Of a DNA stretch of 64,000 bases, positions 55,191 through 62,925 are shown piece by piece. The notes under the pieces were generated by a model. That model worked only from the letters and a program-made list of their open reading frames with translations, made no database searches and was not told where the DNA came from. This stretch comes from Acidithiobacillus thiooxidans ATCC 19377 (GTDB lineage: Bacteria > Pseudomonadota > Gammaproteobacteria > Acidithiobacillales > Acidithiobacillaceae): contig NZ_CP045571.1 of assembly GCF_009662475.1 (NCBI RefSeq), forward strand, positions 2,788,501 through 2,852,500, given 5' to 3'. A program made the translations under genes and the position numbers. Positions within the stretch are counted from its first letter, which is position 1. Each line of letters starts with the position of its first letter.

Positions 55191-55514
55191 TCAGGACACA
55201 TCCGCACGAAAAGTCAGCAACGGGAGTTCACCATGGGCGATGGACCTCTCAATGAAACTCGCCCTTCCCGGCTTGATTTGCTCGAGGCTGCAGCGCGCCT
55301 CGGATGTCTGTCCGCAGATTGCCGAAAACAATACCTCCAGTTCCAGAGGATTCACCCGCAAACAGCCAAAAGGATCCTCCGCATTTTTGCTGCGCCAAAA
55401 TAAATTCGGTAACCAACCCTTGCTCTGCACCAGCGGATTCAGGTAAAGCGTCCGGCAACGCTCTGCTATTTGTAATTCAGACTGTTCTTTTTGAGTATTT
55501 TCCATTGATTTCAT
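55191..55514 (-). CDS. Small unknown protein A, paralogue of the gene at 57230-57532
   Basis: The 107 residues start at the ATG at 55514 (AAGGA 4 bases before). It shares with the protein at 57230-57532 an ordered set of residues: RC..L..NP.V, W, FW, LEV..SA, PGR..FI.R and G..PLL, which is too much for chance over 85 positions. Cysteines occur near residues 20, 51, 67 and 75; only the first is clearly shared. There is no signal peptide. It is coupled to the ATP-grasp ligase and divergent from the second hdrB1. The family and function are not known to me. Confidence 0.75.
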   Translation of the reverse strand: MKSMENTQKEQSELQIAERCRTLYLNPLVQSKGWLPNLFWRSKNAEDPFGCLRVNPLELEVLFSAICGQTSEARCSLEQIKPGRASFIERSIAHGELPLLTFRADVS

Positions 55515-55588
55515 TTGATCCTTAGTTTGGTCTCTGCAAATTTGTGCCTGTTCCCGCATGGTGCGGCAAGCTGAACGACAAAACCACT

Positions 55589-55604
55589 TTCCTTGGCAAA
55601 GGAA
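55589..55604. promoter_or_regulatory. Inverted repeat in the divergent gap before hdrB1 copy 2
   Basis: TTCCTT and AAGGAA flank GGCA, a perfect 6-bp inverted repeat midway between the two divergent genes. It lies just upstream of the -35 box proposed for hdrB1 copy 2, a natural operator position. Confidence 0.4.
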
Positions 55605-55607
55605 TTA

Positions 55608-55636
55608 TTGTGGAGCATAATAGTCAATTATATAAA
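55608..55636 (+). promoter_or_regulatory. Candidate promoter of hdrB1 copy 2
   Basis: TTGTGG (-35) and TATAAA (-10) are 17 bases apart. Start near 55643 leaves a 47-base leader containing an inverted repeat (TGGCC, ATTC, GGCCA at 55664-55677) that overlaps the ribosome site AAGGAG. Confidence 0.42.
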
Positions 55637-55689
55637 CAGTTAATAATGTTTATTCGCAATAGCTGGCCATTCGGCCAAGGAGTGCAGCA

Positions 55690-57029
55690 ATGAGCGACAA
55701 CAGCACGCAGCAAGGATTAGCGGGGCACGGAGCTTTTTTTCAGGACACGAACTTATCGGCCAACGAAGCGGAAGCGGCCACGGCATGGGTACGCAGTCAC
55801 GTAGACCGTCGCACCATGGACCTGGGCGAGCGTATGGACGACATTCGCGAGCACATGTGGGAACTGGAAAAAGAAGGTGAAATCATTGTTCACCGCATTA
55901 CCGATGACCACAAGCCTATTGAAGTAGACACTCTCTATGGCTGGAAAAAGCGGGTACCCACCAACCAGCTCTGGCATCACAAGAGCTGCGGCCAGTGTGG
56001 CAACATTCCCGGCTATCCCACCAGCCTGCTCTGGTTCATGAACCACTTTGGCACGGATTATCTGGACGAAACCGACCAGACCTCCTGCACCGCCTGGAAC
56101 TACCACGGCTCTGGCATCGGCAATGTTGAATCCCTCGCCGCCGTCTTCCTGCGCAACTTCCATCAGGCCTATGTCTCCGGCAAGCAGCACGGCTATGAAA
56201 ACGGCCACTTCTTCCCGCTGGTCCACTGCGGCACCTCCTTCGGCAACTACAAGGAAATCCGCAAGTATTTGATTGAATCAGCCGAACTGCGCGAAAAGGT
56301 CAAGAAAATCCTCGGCAAGCTCGGTCGTCTGGTCGATGGCAAGATTGTCATTCCCGAAGAAGTCGTGCACTACAGTGAATGGTTGCATGTCATGCGCAAC
56401 CGCATTGCCAGCGAACTGCAGACCATCGACATGAGCAACATCCGGGTGACCACCCATGCGGCCTGTCACTACTACAAGATGGTGGCGGAAGACGCCATTT
56501 ACGACAACAGCATTCTCGGTGGCAACCGCACGGCCGTCGGCACCTCGGTCGCCCAGGCGCTGGGAGCTCAGGTCATCGACTACTCCACCTGGTATGACTG
56601 CTGTGGCTTTGGCTTCCGGCACATCATCTCCGAGCGCGAATTCACCCGCAGCTTCACCATGAACCGCAAGATCAAGGTGGCCCGGGAAGAAGCCAACGCC
56701 GACGTCATGATTGGCATTGACACCGGCTGTATCACCACCATGGACAAGAACCAGTGGATCGGCAAGGCTCATGACATGAACTACAGCATCCCGATCATTG
56801 CGGACGTGCAGCTGGCCGCCCTGGCCTGTGGCGCTGATCCCTTCAAGATCGTCCAGCTCCAGTGGCATGCTTCACCCTGTGAAGATCTGGTGGAAAAAAT
56901 GGGCATCAGCTGGGACAAGGCCAAAGCCGACTTCCAGGAATATCTCAAACAGGTCGAGCAGGGCAACGTGGAATATCTCTACAACCCCGAACTCGCCACT
57001 AACCAACATATCAACATGAAAGCGGGCGC
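55690..57029 (+). repeat. 1340-bp inverted duplicate of 16896-18235
   Basis: Near-perfect repeat, inverted relative to the operon copy, 37 kb apart. The only difference I found is the third base of codon 11 (position 55722 versus 18203); I did not align every base. It starts exactly at the ATG and ends in the last codons of the shorter copy. Confidence 0.95.
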
Positions 57030-57039
57030 ATCTGCCTGA
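55690..57039 (+). CDS. hdrB1: HdrB1, second copy outside the sHdr operon
   Basis: The 449 residues match the operon copy at 16892-18235 through residue 447 and end in Ser-Ala, two residues longer. The cysteine pair at 100/103 and the CCG motif are intact, so it should be functional. DNA identity covers 55690-57029 and stops at the coding edges; leader and downstream DNA differ. The gene has its own promoter candidate, ribosome site and terminator. It is flanked by two small paralogous proteins, not by hdrC or hdrA. It could boost HdrB1 supply, replace the operon copy under some conditions, or act in a separate complex. Confidence 0.95.
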   Translation: MSDNSTQQGLAGHGAFFQDTNLSANEAEAATAWVRSHVDRRTMDLGERMDDIREHMWELEKEGEIIVHRITDDHKPIEVDTLYGWKKRVPTNQLWHHKSCGQCGNIPGYPTSLLWFMNHFGTDYLDETDQTSCTAWNYHGSGIGNVESLAAVFLRNFHQAYVSGKQHGYENGHFFPLVHCGTSFGNYKEIRKYLIESAELREKVKKILGKLGRLVDGKIVIPEEVVHYSEWLHVMRNRIASELQTIDMSNIRVTTHAACHYYKMVAEDAIYDNSILGGNRTAVGTSVAQALGAQVIDYSTWYDCCGFGFRHIISEREFTRSFTMNRKIKVAREEANADVMIGIDTGCITTMDKNQWIGKAHDMNYSIPIIADVQLAALACGADPFKIVQLQWHASPCEDLVEKMGISWDKAKADFQEYLKQVEQGNVEYLYNPELATNQHINMKAGASA

Positions 57040-57066
57040 GCAGTTGAAATAGCATCATGCTGATCA

Positions 57067-57092
57067 AACCCCGCCTTGCAGCGGGGTTTTTT
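57067..57092 (+). terminator. Terminator after hdrB1 copy 2
   Basis: AACCCCGC and GCGGGGTT form a perfect 8-bp stem around CTTGCA, with a T run of six overlapping its end. Confidence 0.92.
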
Positions 57093-57163
57093 ATTACCAT
57101 ACGAAATCTATCCGGGCATGGAATACTTCAATCCCCAAAAAACTCCCCTTCAGGTACCTTTTT

Positions 57164-57185
57164 CGAGTATGCTTAAGCACGCTCG
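57164..57185. promoter_or_regulatory. 22-bp imperfect palindrome upstream of small protein B
   Basis: The core TGCTTAAGCA is a perfect 10-bp palindrome, extended by CGAG and CTCG on the outside with two mismatched pairs between. It lies 45 bases before the GTG start of the next gene, after the hdrB1 terminator, so it may be an operator of an independent promoter. Confidence 0.45.
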
Positions 57186-57229
57186 CCCGAACAGGCGATG
57201 AAATGATCCGTTTTGACAGGAGGAAGACT

Positions 57230-57532
57230 GTGGACAGCAAGGCTATCAATACCCGTTGCGTAGAACTTTTCCAAAATCCCAACGTCCGTCTGCGCATGTG
57301 GAATGCGCGGATGTTCTGGCATGTAGGTGATCAGATGAATGTAGCACCTGCCGCCCTGACTGATCCCAAAGTTGACACCTGCGAGCTGGAAGTCATGCTC
57401 AGTGCTGCCGCGCTGACCAATTCAGAATGTGCCGCAGAACTGGACAAAAAAGAACCCGGCCGCGTTGCATTCATTCAGCGTCAGGTTCGCGAAGGCATGC
57501 GCCCGCTGCTGCGTCCTGCCAACAACGCCTGA
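57230..57532 (+). CDS. Small unknown protein B, paralogue of the gene at 55191-55514
   Basis: The 100 residues start at GTG 57230, 6 bases after AGGAGG; the ATG at 57203 lies before that site and is rejected. The shared pattern with protein A runs from RC..L near residue 9 to PLL near 93. It is a soluble protein, with cysteines near residues 10, 51 and 64. It follows the second hdrB1 after a terminator and a palindrome. The function is unknown; its linkage to hdrB1 suggests a role around sulfur oxidation. Confidence 0.75.
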   Translation: MDSKAINTRCVELFQNPNVRLRMWNARMFWHVGDQMNVAPAALTDPKVDTCELEVMLSAAALTNSECAAELDKKEPGRVAFIQRQVREGMRPLLRPANNA

Positions 57533-57576
57533 TCCTAACAACGGCAGTTAGGCAGCTGGGGTGAAACCATCATGTT

Positions 57577-57906
57577 TCATTCCAGCAGTTGATTCACCTG
57601 TGCAGCACAAATAAAATCATTTTCGGTGATCCCCTTGACTGCATGGGTTGAATAGCGCAGCAGGCAGTGTCCATAACCTATTTCCATGTCTGGATGATGA
57701 TCTTCACGATCCGCAATCCACGCTACAGCGTTCACGAACGCCATGGTTTCGTAAAAGTTTTTGAATTGAAAATCCCGGCATAAACTGCCCTGCTCCAGAC
57801 GCCATCCGGTTAAACTCCTCATACGTTCGGTGAGTTGATTATCCGCAAGTTTCTCGACACCGCCTTCACAAGCCTGACATTTTCCCTGTCGCAAATCACT
57901 GGGCAT
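57577..57906 (-). CDS. phhB: Pterin-4a-carbinolamine dehydratase
   Basis: The protein has 109 residues from the ATG at 57906 (AAAGGAG 7 bases before). The conserved [10 protein letters not shown] lies near residues 69-78 and [12 protein letters not shown] near 35-46. It recycles pterin cofactors and, in bacteria without phenylalanine hydroxylase, may have a role in molybdopterin or folate salvage. The N-terminus adds a CQAC pair. It is divergent from queH. Confidence 0.92.
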   Translation of the reverse strand: MPSDLRQGKCQACEGGVEKLADNQLTERMRSLTGWRLEQGSLCRDFQFKNFYETMAFVNAVAWIADREDHHPDMEIGYGHCLLRYSTHAVKGITENDFICAAQVNQLLE

Positions 57907-57983
57907 CGCTAAACTCCTTTTTGGCAAATAGACTGATGGGTTGTATGCTTGTCATTAGCATAGTGCTTTTTCAGGTATCATTC

Positions 57984-58688
57984 ATGTCCAAAAAAACGCC
58001 TCCCTCACCGTTGCAGACACCCGACGGCAGTACGCATGTTCTCCTGCACTCCTGCTGTGCACCTTGTGCTGGTCCCATCATGGATGACATTCGCAAAGCC
58101 GGTATCGAATTTACGGTGCTATTTTACAATCCGAACATCCACCCGCAGGCCGAATATGAATTGCGCAAGGAAGAAAATATCCGCTATGCCGAGGCATTAG
58201 GCGTGCCTTTCATTGACCTGGATTATGACAAGGACAACTGGTTTGCCCGGGTGAAAGGCCTGGAATGGGAACCGGAGCGCGGCGAGCGCTGCACGGCCTG
58301 TTTCGACATGCGCTTTGAGCGTTCGGCACTGTATGCAGCGGAGCATGGCTTCAGCGTCTTCAGCAGCACCCTGGGGATATCGCGCTGGAAAGACATGGAC
58401 CAGATCAATGCCTGTGGTGCCCGGGCAGCATCCCGTCATGCAGGACTGCAATATTGGGACTACAACTGGCGCAAGGGCGGTGGTAGCGCCCGCATGATTG
58501 AAATAGCCAAGCAGGAACAGTTTTATCAGCAGGAATACTGCGGATGTGTCTATTCCCTGCGTGATACCAACCTGCACCGCCTGAGTCAGGGCCGCGAAAA
58601 AATTATTCGTGGCATCAAATTCTATGGCAAGGACAACGTCCGTCAGGAAGAGGCCAGTGATTTATCCAGAGGCATCAATAACACATAA
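57984..58688 (+). CDS. queH: QueH, epoxyqueuosine reductase
   Basis: The protein has 234 residues from the ATG at 57984. HSCCAPC at about 25-31 and [11 protein letters not shown] near 94-104 provide the cysteines for the iron-sulfur site. It completes queuosine in tRNA anticodons. The last 46 bases overlap the convergent GyrI-like gene. Confidence 0.93.
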   Translation: MSKKTPPSPLQTPDGSTHVLLHSCCAPCAGPIMDDIRKAGIEFTVLFYNPNIHPQAEYELRKEENIRYAEALGVPFIDLDYDKDNWFARVKGLEWEPERGERCTACFDMRFERSALYAAEHGFSVFSSTLGISRWKDMDQINACGARAASRHAGLQYWDYNWRKGGGSARMIEIAKQEQFYQQEYCGCVYSLRDTNLHRLSQGREKIIRGIKFYGKDNVRQEEASDLSRGINNT

Positions 58689-59203
58689 CGATTACCCGGC
58701 CCCATCATTTCAAACAAGGGATAATGTAAAGGCATTCCTCTGGCCTTTCCCCAGTCATCCAGGGCGGAATAGGCCTTCCACGAAGCGATGGCCGCATTTG
58801 CGTTCACCTCCACTTTTGCCACCCTCTGTGCGGGCCAATCCCCTCTTAACCACCCCGGTGGCGTCGCATCGCCGGCATTTACTAGATAGCCGATCCGCGC
58901 CTTAACCATCGCATCTCCGCCGCTACCGCTTTCATTTTCCATCATCGTGATTTCAGGATGCCCGCGCAAATCGGCGGGCAACTGCGGCGATAATTTGCCT
59001 CTGGCCTTGACCATCTGCCGATAGGTACCCTGAAAATTCTGATAAATATAAGCATGGACTGAACCGGTTTCTTCAAGCACTTGGGCGGAATGAAACACGC
59101 CCAGCCACCACAGGGTTCCCAACACCAGCAGAACAAATACGACCAAGGGTCCGGTCCAGCCACGTCGCCAGTCACGTTTTGGTGCTTCTCTGATTTCAGC
59201 CAT
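58643..59203 (-). CDS. Membrane-anchored GyrI-like domain protein
   Basis: The 186 residues start near the ampD stop (ATG 59203 overlaps it; ATG 59212 is also possible). A basic N-terminus and one membrane helix ([20 protein letters not shown] near 18-37) precede a domain resembling effector-binding GyrI-like folds, with [24 protein letters not shown] and the closing NRYVLLMPL. The fold is tentative. It is the last gene of the trx-like, ampD operon. Confidence 0.6.
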   Translation of the reverse strand: MAEIREAPKRDWRRGWTGPLVVFVLLVLGTLWWLGVFHSAQVLEETGSVHAYIYQNFQGTYRQMVKARGKLSPQLPADLRGHPEITMMENESGSGGDAMVKARIGYLVNAGDATPPGWLRGDWPAQRVAKVEVNANAAIASWKAYSALDDWGKARGMPLHYPLFEMMGPGNRYVLLMPLDKSLASS

Positions 59204-59768
59204 GTGCTGCATATACCTCTGTAAAATAGTCCCAGGAAAAACCCGGACCGGGATCCCATTTGCGTCCAGGCGCAACATCTGCGTGGCCGACAATGCGTTC
59301 TCGCAGCATAGCCGGAAACAGCTTTTGCAGATCCCGACTTAAAGCCGCCAGACATTGATATTGAATGGGCAGAAATTTGCTGGATTCACTGCCTTCCAGC
59401 TCCACACCGACACTGTAATCGTTACAGGCAGAACGGCCTTGCCATGAAGATACGCCTGCATGCCAGGCGCGATCCCAGACGCTCACATGCTGCCAAAGCT
59501 TGCCATCTCGTTCAATGAAAAAATGTGCAGACACCCGCAAGTTTCTTAACTGTTCATAATAAGGATCCTGTTCAAAATCCAGAAGTCCCGTGAAAAATAG
59601 TGGCACCTCGCCACTCCCAAATTGTTCCGGGGGCAAACTGATAGCATGAACAACCAGCAGATCAATATCTCCGCCCACAGGCCTTTGATCAAAATAGGGC
59701 GAGGGTGCAGCATGCGCCATGGCATGCCAGCCCGCCGCATTCCAGGGATTGAGCAGATCAGGATTCAA
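59196..59768 (-). CDS. ampD: AmpD, anhydro-N-acetylmuramyl-L-alanine amidase
   Basis: A 190-residue cytoplasmic amidase. Zinc ligands: His in LLVVHAISLPP near 41, His and Asp in GHADVAPGRKWDPGPGFSW near 162-180. It recycles peptidoglycan fragments. Its ATG overlaps the stop of the thioredoxin-like gene. Confidence 0.95.
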   Translation of the reverse strand: MNPDLLNPWNAAGWHAMAHAAPSPYFDQRPVGGDIDLLVVHAISLPPEQFGSGEVPLFFTGLLDFEQDPYYEQLRNLRVSAHFFIERDGKLWQHVSVWDRAWHAGVSSWQGRSACNDYSVGVELEGSESSKFLPIQYQCLAALSRDLQKLFPAMLRERIVGHADVAPGRKWDPGPGFSWDYFTEVYAAHG

Positions 59769-60100
59769 GGAAGTTCTTCAGGAGGGAGATCAGCATGCGC
59801 GTCCAGCCATTGCTCAAGAGCATGGACCCGCGCCTCAACCTGAATCGGACGTTGATATTGGCCGTTATGAAACATGAACAGAGCAGGCAGGTGATACACC
59901 TCGAATTCCTGGGTAATGCCCATATCAATGCCGGCATCAATCTCCCAAACCTGCAGACCACCCCGGTTATCTTCCAGATTTTTCAGCAACCGCCGCCAGA
60001 TCCGACAGGAATGACAGCCTGCAGAGCTGAAAAACAAAATGACTTCACCCCGGGTTTCCGCCATACGCTGCCAAAAACCCAGTTCAGAAACAGTTTTCAT
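59765..60100 (-). CDS. Thioredoxin-like protein
   Basis: The 111 residues start at the ATG at 60100, 5 bases after GGAGG. The active-site pair is Cys29-His-Ser-Cys32 in SAGCHSCRIW, and HLPALFMFHNGQ holds the cis-Pro. There is no signal peptide, so it is a cytoplasmic thiol-disulfide protein. It heads the operon with ampD. Confidence 0.88.
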   Translation of the reverse strand: MKTVSELGFWQRMAETRGEVILFFSSAGCHSCRIWRRLLKNLEDNRGGLQVWEIDAGIDMGITQEFEVYHLPALFMFHNGQYQRPIQVEARVHALEQWLDAHADLPPEELP

Positions 60101-60232
60101 AGATGCCTCCCCCTCACCCATCGCGCAACAAATGGAATCACATATGCCGAGCAGCAGGAAAAATTAAAGCGTTCTGGATTCTCTCCGTATTATTGGTTAG
60201 AGTGCAAGAAAATACGACAGTACAGGATTATG

Positions 60233-60246
60233 CATGTTACGTAACA
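60233..60246. promoter_or_regulatory. Perfect 14-bp palindrome before the PilZ/TPR gene
   Basis: ATGTTACGTAACAT, in the 185-base gap between the divergent thioredoxin-like gene and the PilZ protein, 40 bases before the proposed ATG. It has the form of a dimeric regulator site. Confidence 0.5.
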
Positions 60247-60285
60247 TTAATTCTCAATCATACCCAACCATCTGAATTTCGACGG

Positions 60286-62868
60286 ATGCCACAATCAGAA
60301 ACCATTCCTCTTCGTGCCCGCCTACCCTCCAGATCAGGGTTAAACTTATTTGATTTTCAGAGAGTTTTCCTCTTTGGCGGTGGCAATACCGGTTTCATGG
60401 ATCCTGTGGATCTATGCAAAAACGACTTCCACGAAGCCATTCTCTACTGCGAAGAAGAGGATGATGAGGGTCATTCTTTCATTTTTTCTCGTTGTGAAGA
60501 CTCACAGCTTCTTTTTTTACCTCAAGAATCTCCATCATCAATCTTTTCATATGCCAGAACTTTGGCATTTATGGATAGTCCTGGTTCTATTGCCACATTT
60601 TTCATAGACTTTCACTCAACAGATTCAGATGTTTATCGTTTCAGCCACCCCAAACTGATTCATTGGCGCAAAAAACGACACAACAATCGTCTGCTTCTGG
60701 ATACGCAACTCACCATATCTCGCAAAAATGGTCAACAGTTGCTGGCCCGCTTGTATGATTTCAGCATGACTGGAATTGGCTTCCAAACTAATGTGATGGA
60801 CTTTTCAGAAGGTGAACTGGTTCTGATTGAGTTTATCGTTGATAACTGTGGAGGCTACGAAAGCGCAGCGATTATTATCCGTCAAGAAGAAAATCTTCAC
60901 CAGAATCATAAAATTTTTGCTGCTGCTCGCTTTTTACCAACGAAAGCCCAGAAGGCTGATATTGAACGTATATATATTTGCAACACCAGACAAGGCAATA
61001 CCTCACTGCAATTGAGACACATACACGATTCATCGTTTATCTCATCAGCAAAACCAAGTGTTGCTAGCCCTGAAAAAGATGAATCATCTCGCATCTCTGG
61101 GTCTTTTTCTCAGTCACCAAACTATTATTCCCCAGATAACAAAGTACCTTCTGCACAGGGAATCCCTCTTGATTTCCAATCCCAGAGTTATTTAGTCATG
61201 CCTGCGAATGAATTTCAAAATAAAGATTCAGCTCCAGGCGAGCAAAAATCCGAAAATGAAAATATTGAACAGCAACAGAGTCAAATATCCAGTCACGACA
61301 TATTGCCTTCAGAAGTGCCACTTCAAGAAGTGGCACCTTCAAAGATAGATCAGCAATCAACCGATGAAAATACAGCGCTTATTGACTTAGATTCTGATAA
61401 GCCTGAAACCAAACCGCAAAAAGAAGACAACCCGGTAATCCTGTTTCCTCCTGAAACGATCATCGAAGGCAACCCATCCGATCTGAATACCCCACCAGCT
61501 TTTATTTCTCCTTCTAAACCAGTCAGCCACTCCCGCGAGGACAGCATGAGCGACCAAGAACAGTTCCCCCAAGCCCCAGAAAATGAGCATCTGCAATCAG
61601 TAACTGTGCAAAACACAGTCCGGGAGGGTTCCACTTACAGGGAAATTCCCGCATTACGGAAATCTGCAAAGCCTGGGCCAGGAAAAGCAGCATCACTCAT
61701 GCTCAATAATGAACTGGCGTTAGTCTTCTCCCAGCGCGGAACCCTGCATCTTGAACGCTTTGAATTTCATCAGGCCCTTGAACAATTCCAGCGTGTCAAT
61801 GAGCTCCTTGCCTTTCAGGATGATGGAAAAAATTCTCATGGAATCATAACCTTGTCTCAACAAGAACTCAAGGCTGTTGCACTTCGAGGGCAGGCAGTAG
61901 CACTTCATGCATTAGGACGCGATCAAGAAGCATCCGCTGTAATCGAAGAAGCTCTGGCCTTACTGCAAGCTTATCCCGGTGCCGAGTTGCAAGACATGCC
62001 TGCTTGGTTGGAAAACCTAGCAATAACCTTGCTTACGCATGCACAAATACTTTCTGATCAAGATATTACCCTTTCTGAAAGGGAATACAGAAGCGCTCTT
62101 GAACAATTAGATGCCCTGGTCGTAAAGCTCGAAACAAAAAGCCTGCCCAGTGTGCGCTTGCACCTGTCCGTAACGCTGAACAGCTTTGCAGAACTGTTTT
62201 TGGCGCAAGAGCAAACCACTGATGCCCTTTCATTGATTGATCGGGCACAGGCCGTCCTCAGCGAAACCCCCCAATTCCAGCAAGTGAACGAACTCCCCGA
62301 ATGGCGCTTACAGTTTGCCCGACTACAAGGACAACGTGGCCAGGCGCTACTTATTCAGGGCAAACTGCAAAATGCGATACAGCAAAATGGTGAGGCGGAA
62401 AAGCTGCTGACCACATTACGCGAACAATTCAAGAATAATGACATGCCCGCTCTAAGCCTGCAGTCCGCCCTCAATCTGAATAATCAGGCTCAAATATTCG
62501 CCTGCACCAGCGACCACGAGCAAGTGATTACTTTGCTGGATAAATCAGCGCGCATATTTGAAGAATTGCGGGAAAACATGAATAAAGACTTTGGTCCGCA
62601 TTTGTGGATTAGCTTGGCCAAGACTCACCTACAACGAGCCAATTCGGAGTTGGCCATGGGAAAGCCCAAGATTGCACAAACTTCCTGTGAGCACGCCACA
62701 ACTATCCTTGAAAACCTGCGCAACCAGGAAAACATCACTCATACATCAGTTCTTTTGCAAACATTGGCCGAGTCTCTTAGCCTACAGGGTAAAATTTACG
62801 CGCTCTTGGGTGACACGCAGTCTGCCATGGGGGCTTTTGACCAAGCCGTCAACATACTGTCTGCCTAA
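60286..62868 (+). CDS. Large PilZ-domain protein with C-terminal TPR-like repeats
   Basis: The protein has 860 residues from the ATG at 60286; longer in-frame readings cross the upstream palindrome. An N-terminal region (about 1-110) leads to a PilZ-type segment with KKRHNNRLLL near 129-138 and DFSMTGIGF near 160-168, the expected c-di-GMP-binding pattern. A 250-residue low-complexity, acidic Ser/Pro/Gln linker follows, then from about residue 480 a helical array of TPR-like units (LERFEFHQALEQFQRV, VALHALGRDQEASAVIEEAL). DNA is more AT-rich than its neighbours. No signal peptide is seen. It probably couples a second messenger to protein-protein binding. Confidence 0.72.
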   Translation: MPQSETIPLRARLPSRSGLNLFDFQRVFLFGGGNTGFMDPVDLCKNDFHEAILYCEEEDDEGHSFIFSRCEDSQLLFLPQESPSSIFSYARTLAFMDSPGSIATFFIDFHSTDSDVYRFSHPKLIHWRKKRHNNRLLLDTQLTISRKNGQQLLARLYDFSMTGIGFQTNVMDFSEGELVLIEFIVDNCGGYESAAIIIRQEENLHQNHKIFAAARFLPTKAQKADIERIYICNTRQGNTSLQLRHIHDSSFISSAKPSVASPEKDESSRISGSFSQSPNYYSPDNKVPSAQGIPLDFQSQSYLVMPANEFQNKDSAPGEQKSENENIEQQQSQISSHDILPSEVPLQEVAPSKIDQQSTDENTALIDLDSDKPETKPQKEDNPVILFPPETIIEGNPSDLNTPPAFISPSKPVSHSREDSMSDQEQFPQAPENEHLQSVTVQNTVREGSTYREIPALRKSAKPGPGKAASLMLNNELALVFSQRGTLHLERFEFHQALEQFQRVNELLAFQDDGKNSHGIITLSQQELKAVALRGQAVALHALGRDQEASAVIEEALALLQAYPGAELQDMPAWLENLAITLLTHAQILSDQDITLSEREYRSALEQLDALVVKLETKSLPSVRLHLSVTLNSFAELFLAQEQTTDALSLIDRAQAVLSETPQFQQVNELPEWRLQFARLQGQRGQALLIQGKLQNAIQQNGEAEKLLTTLREQFKNNDMPALSLQSALNLNNQAQIFACTSDHEQVITLLDKSARIFEELRENMNKDFGPHLWISLAKTHLQRANSELAMGKPKIAQTSCEHATTILENLRNQENITHTSVLLQTLAESLSLQGKIYALLGDTQSAMGAFDQAVNILSA

Positions 62869-62925
62869 GTATTTTGAATGAAGGATGACCCGGCGTTGTC
62901 TTGAAACAGTCGGGTCCGTTCTTTC

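Noticed and set aside
57203-57229. ATG start for small protein B
   Set aside because: The AGGAGG site lies downstream of this ATG and directly before the GTG at 57230.
60103-60285. An N-terminal extension of the PilZ/TPR protein
   Set aside because: It crosses the 14-bp palindrome, lacks a ribosome site and reads as low-quality coding sequence.
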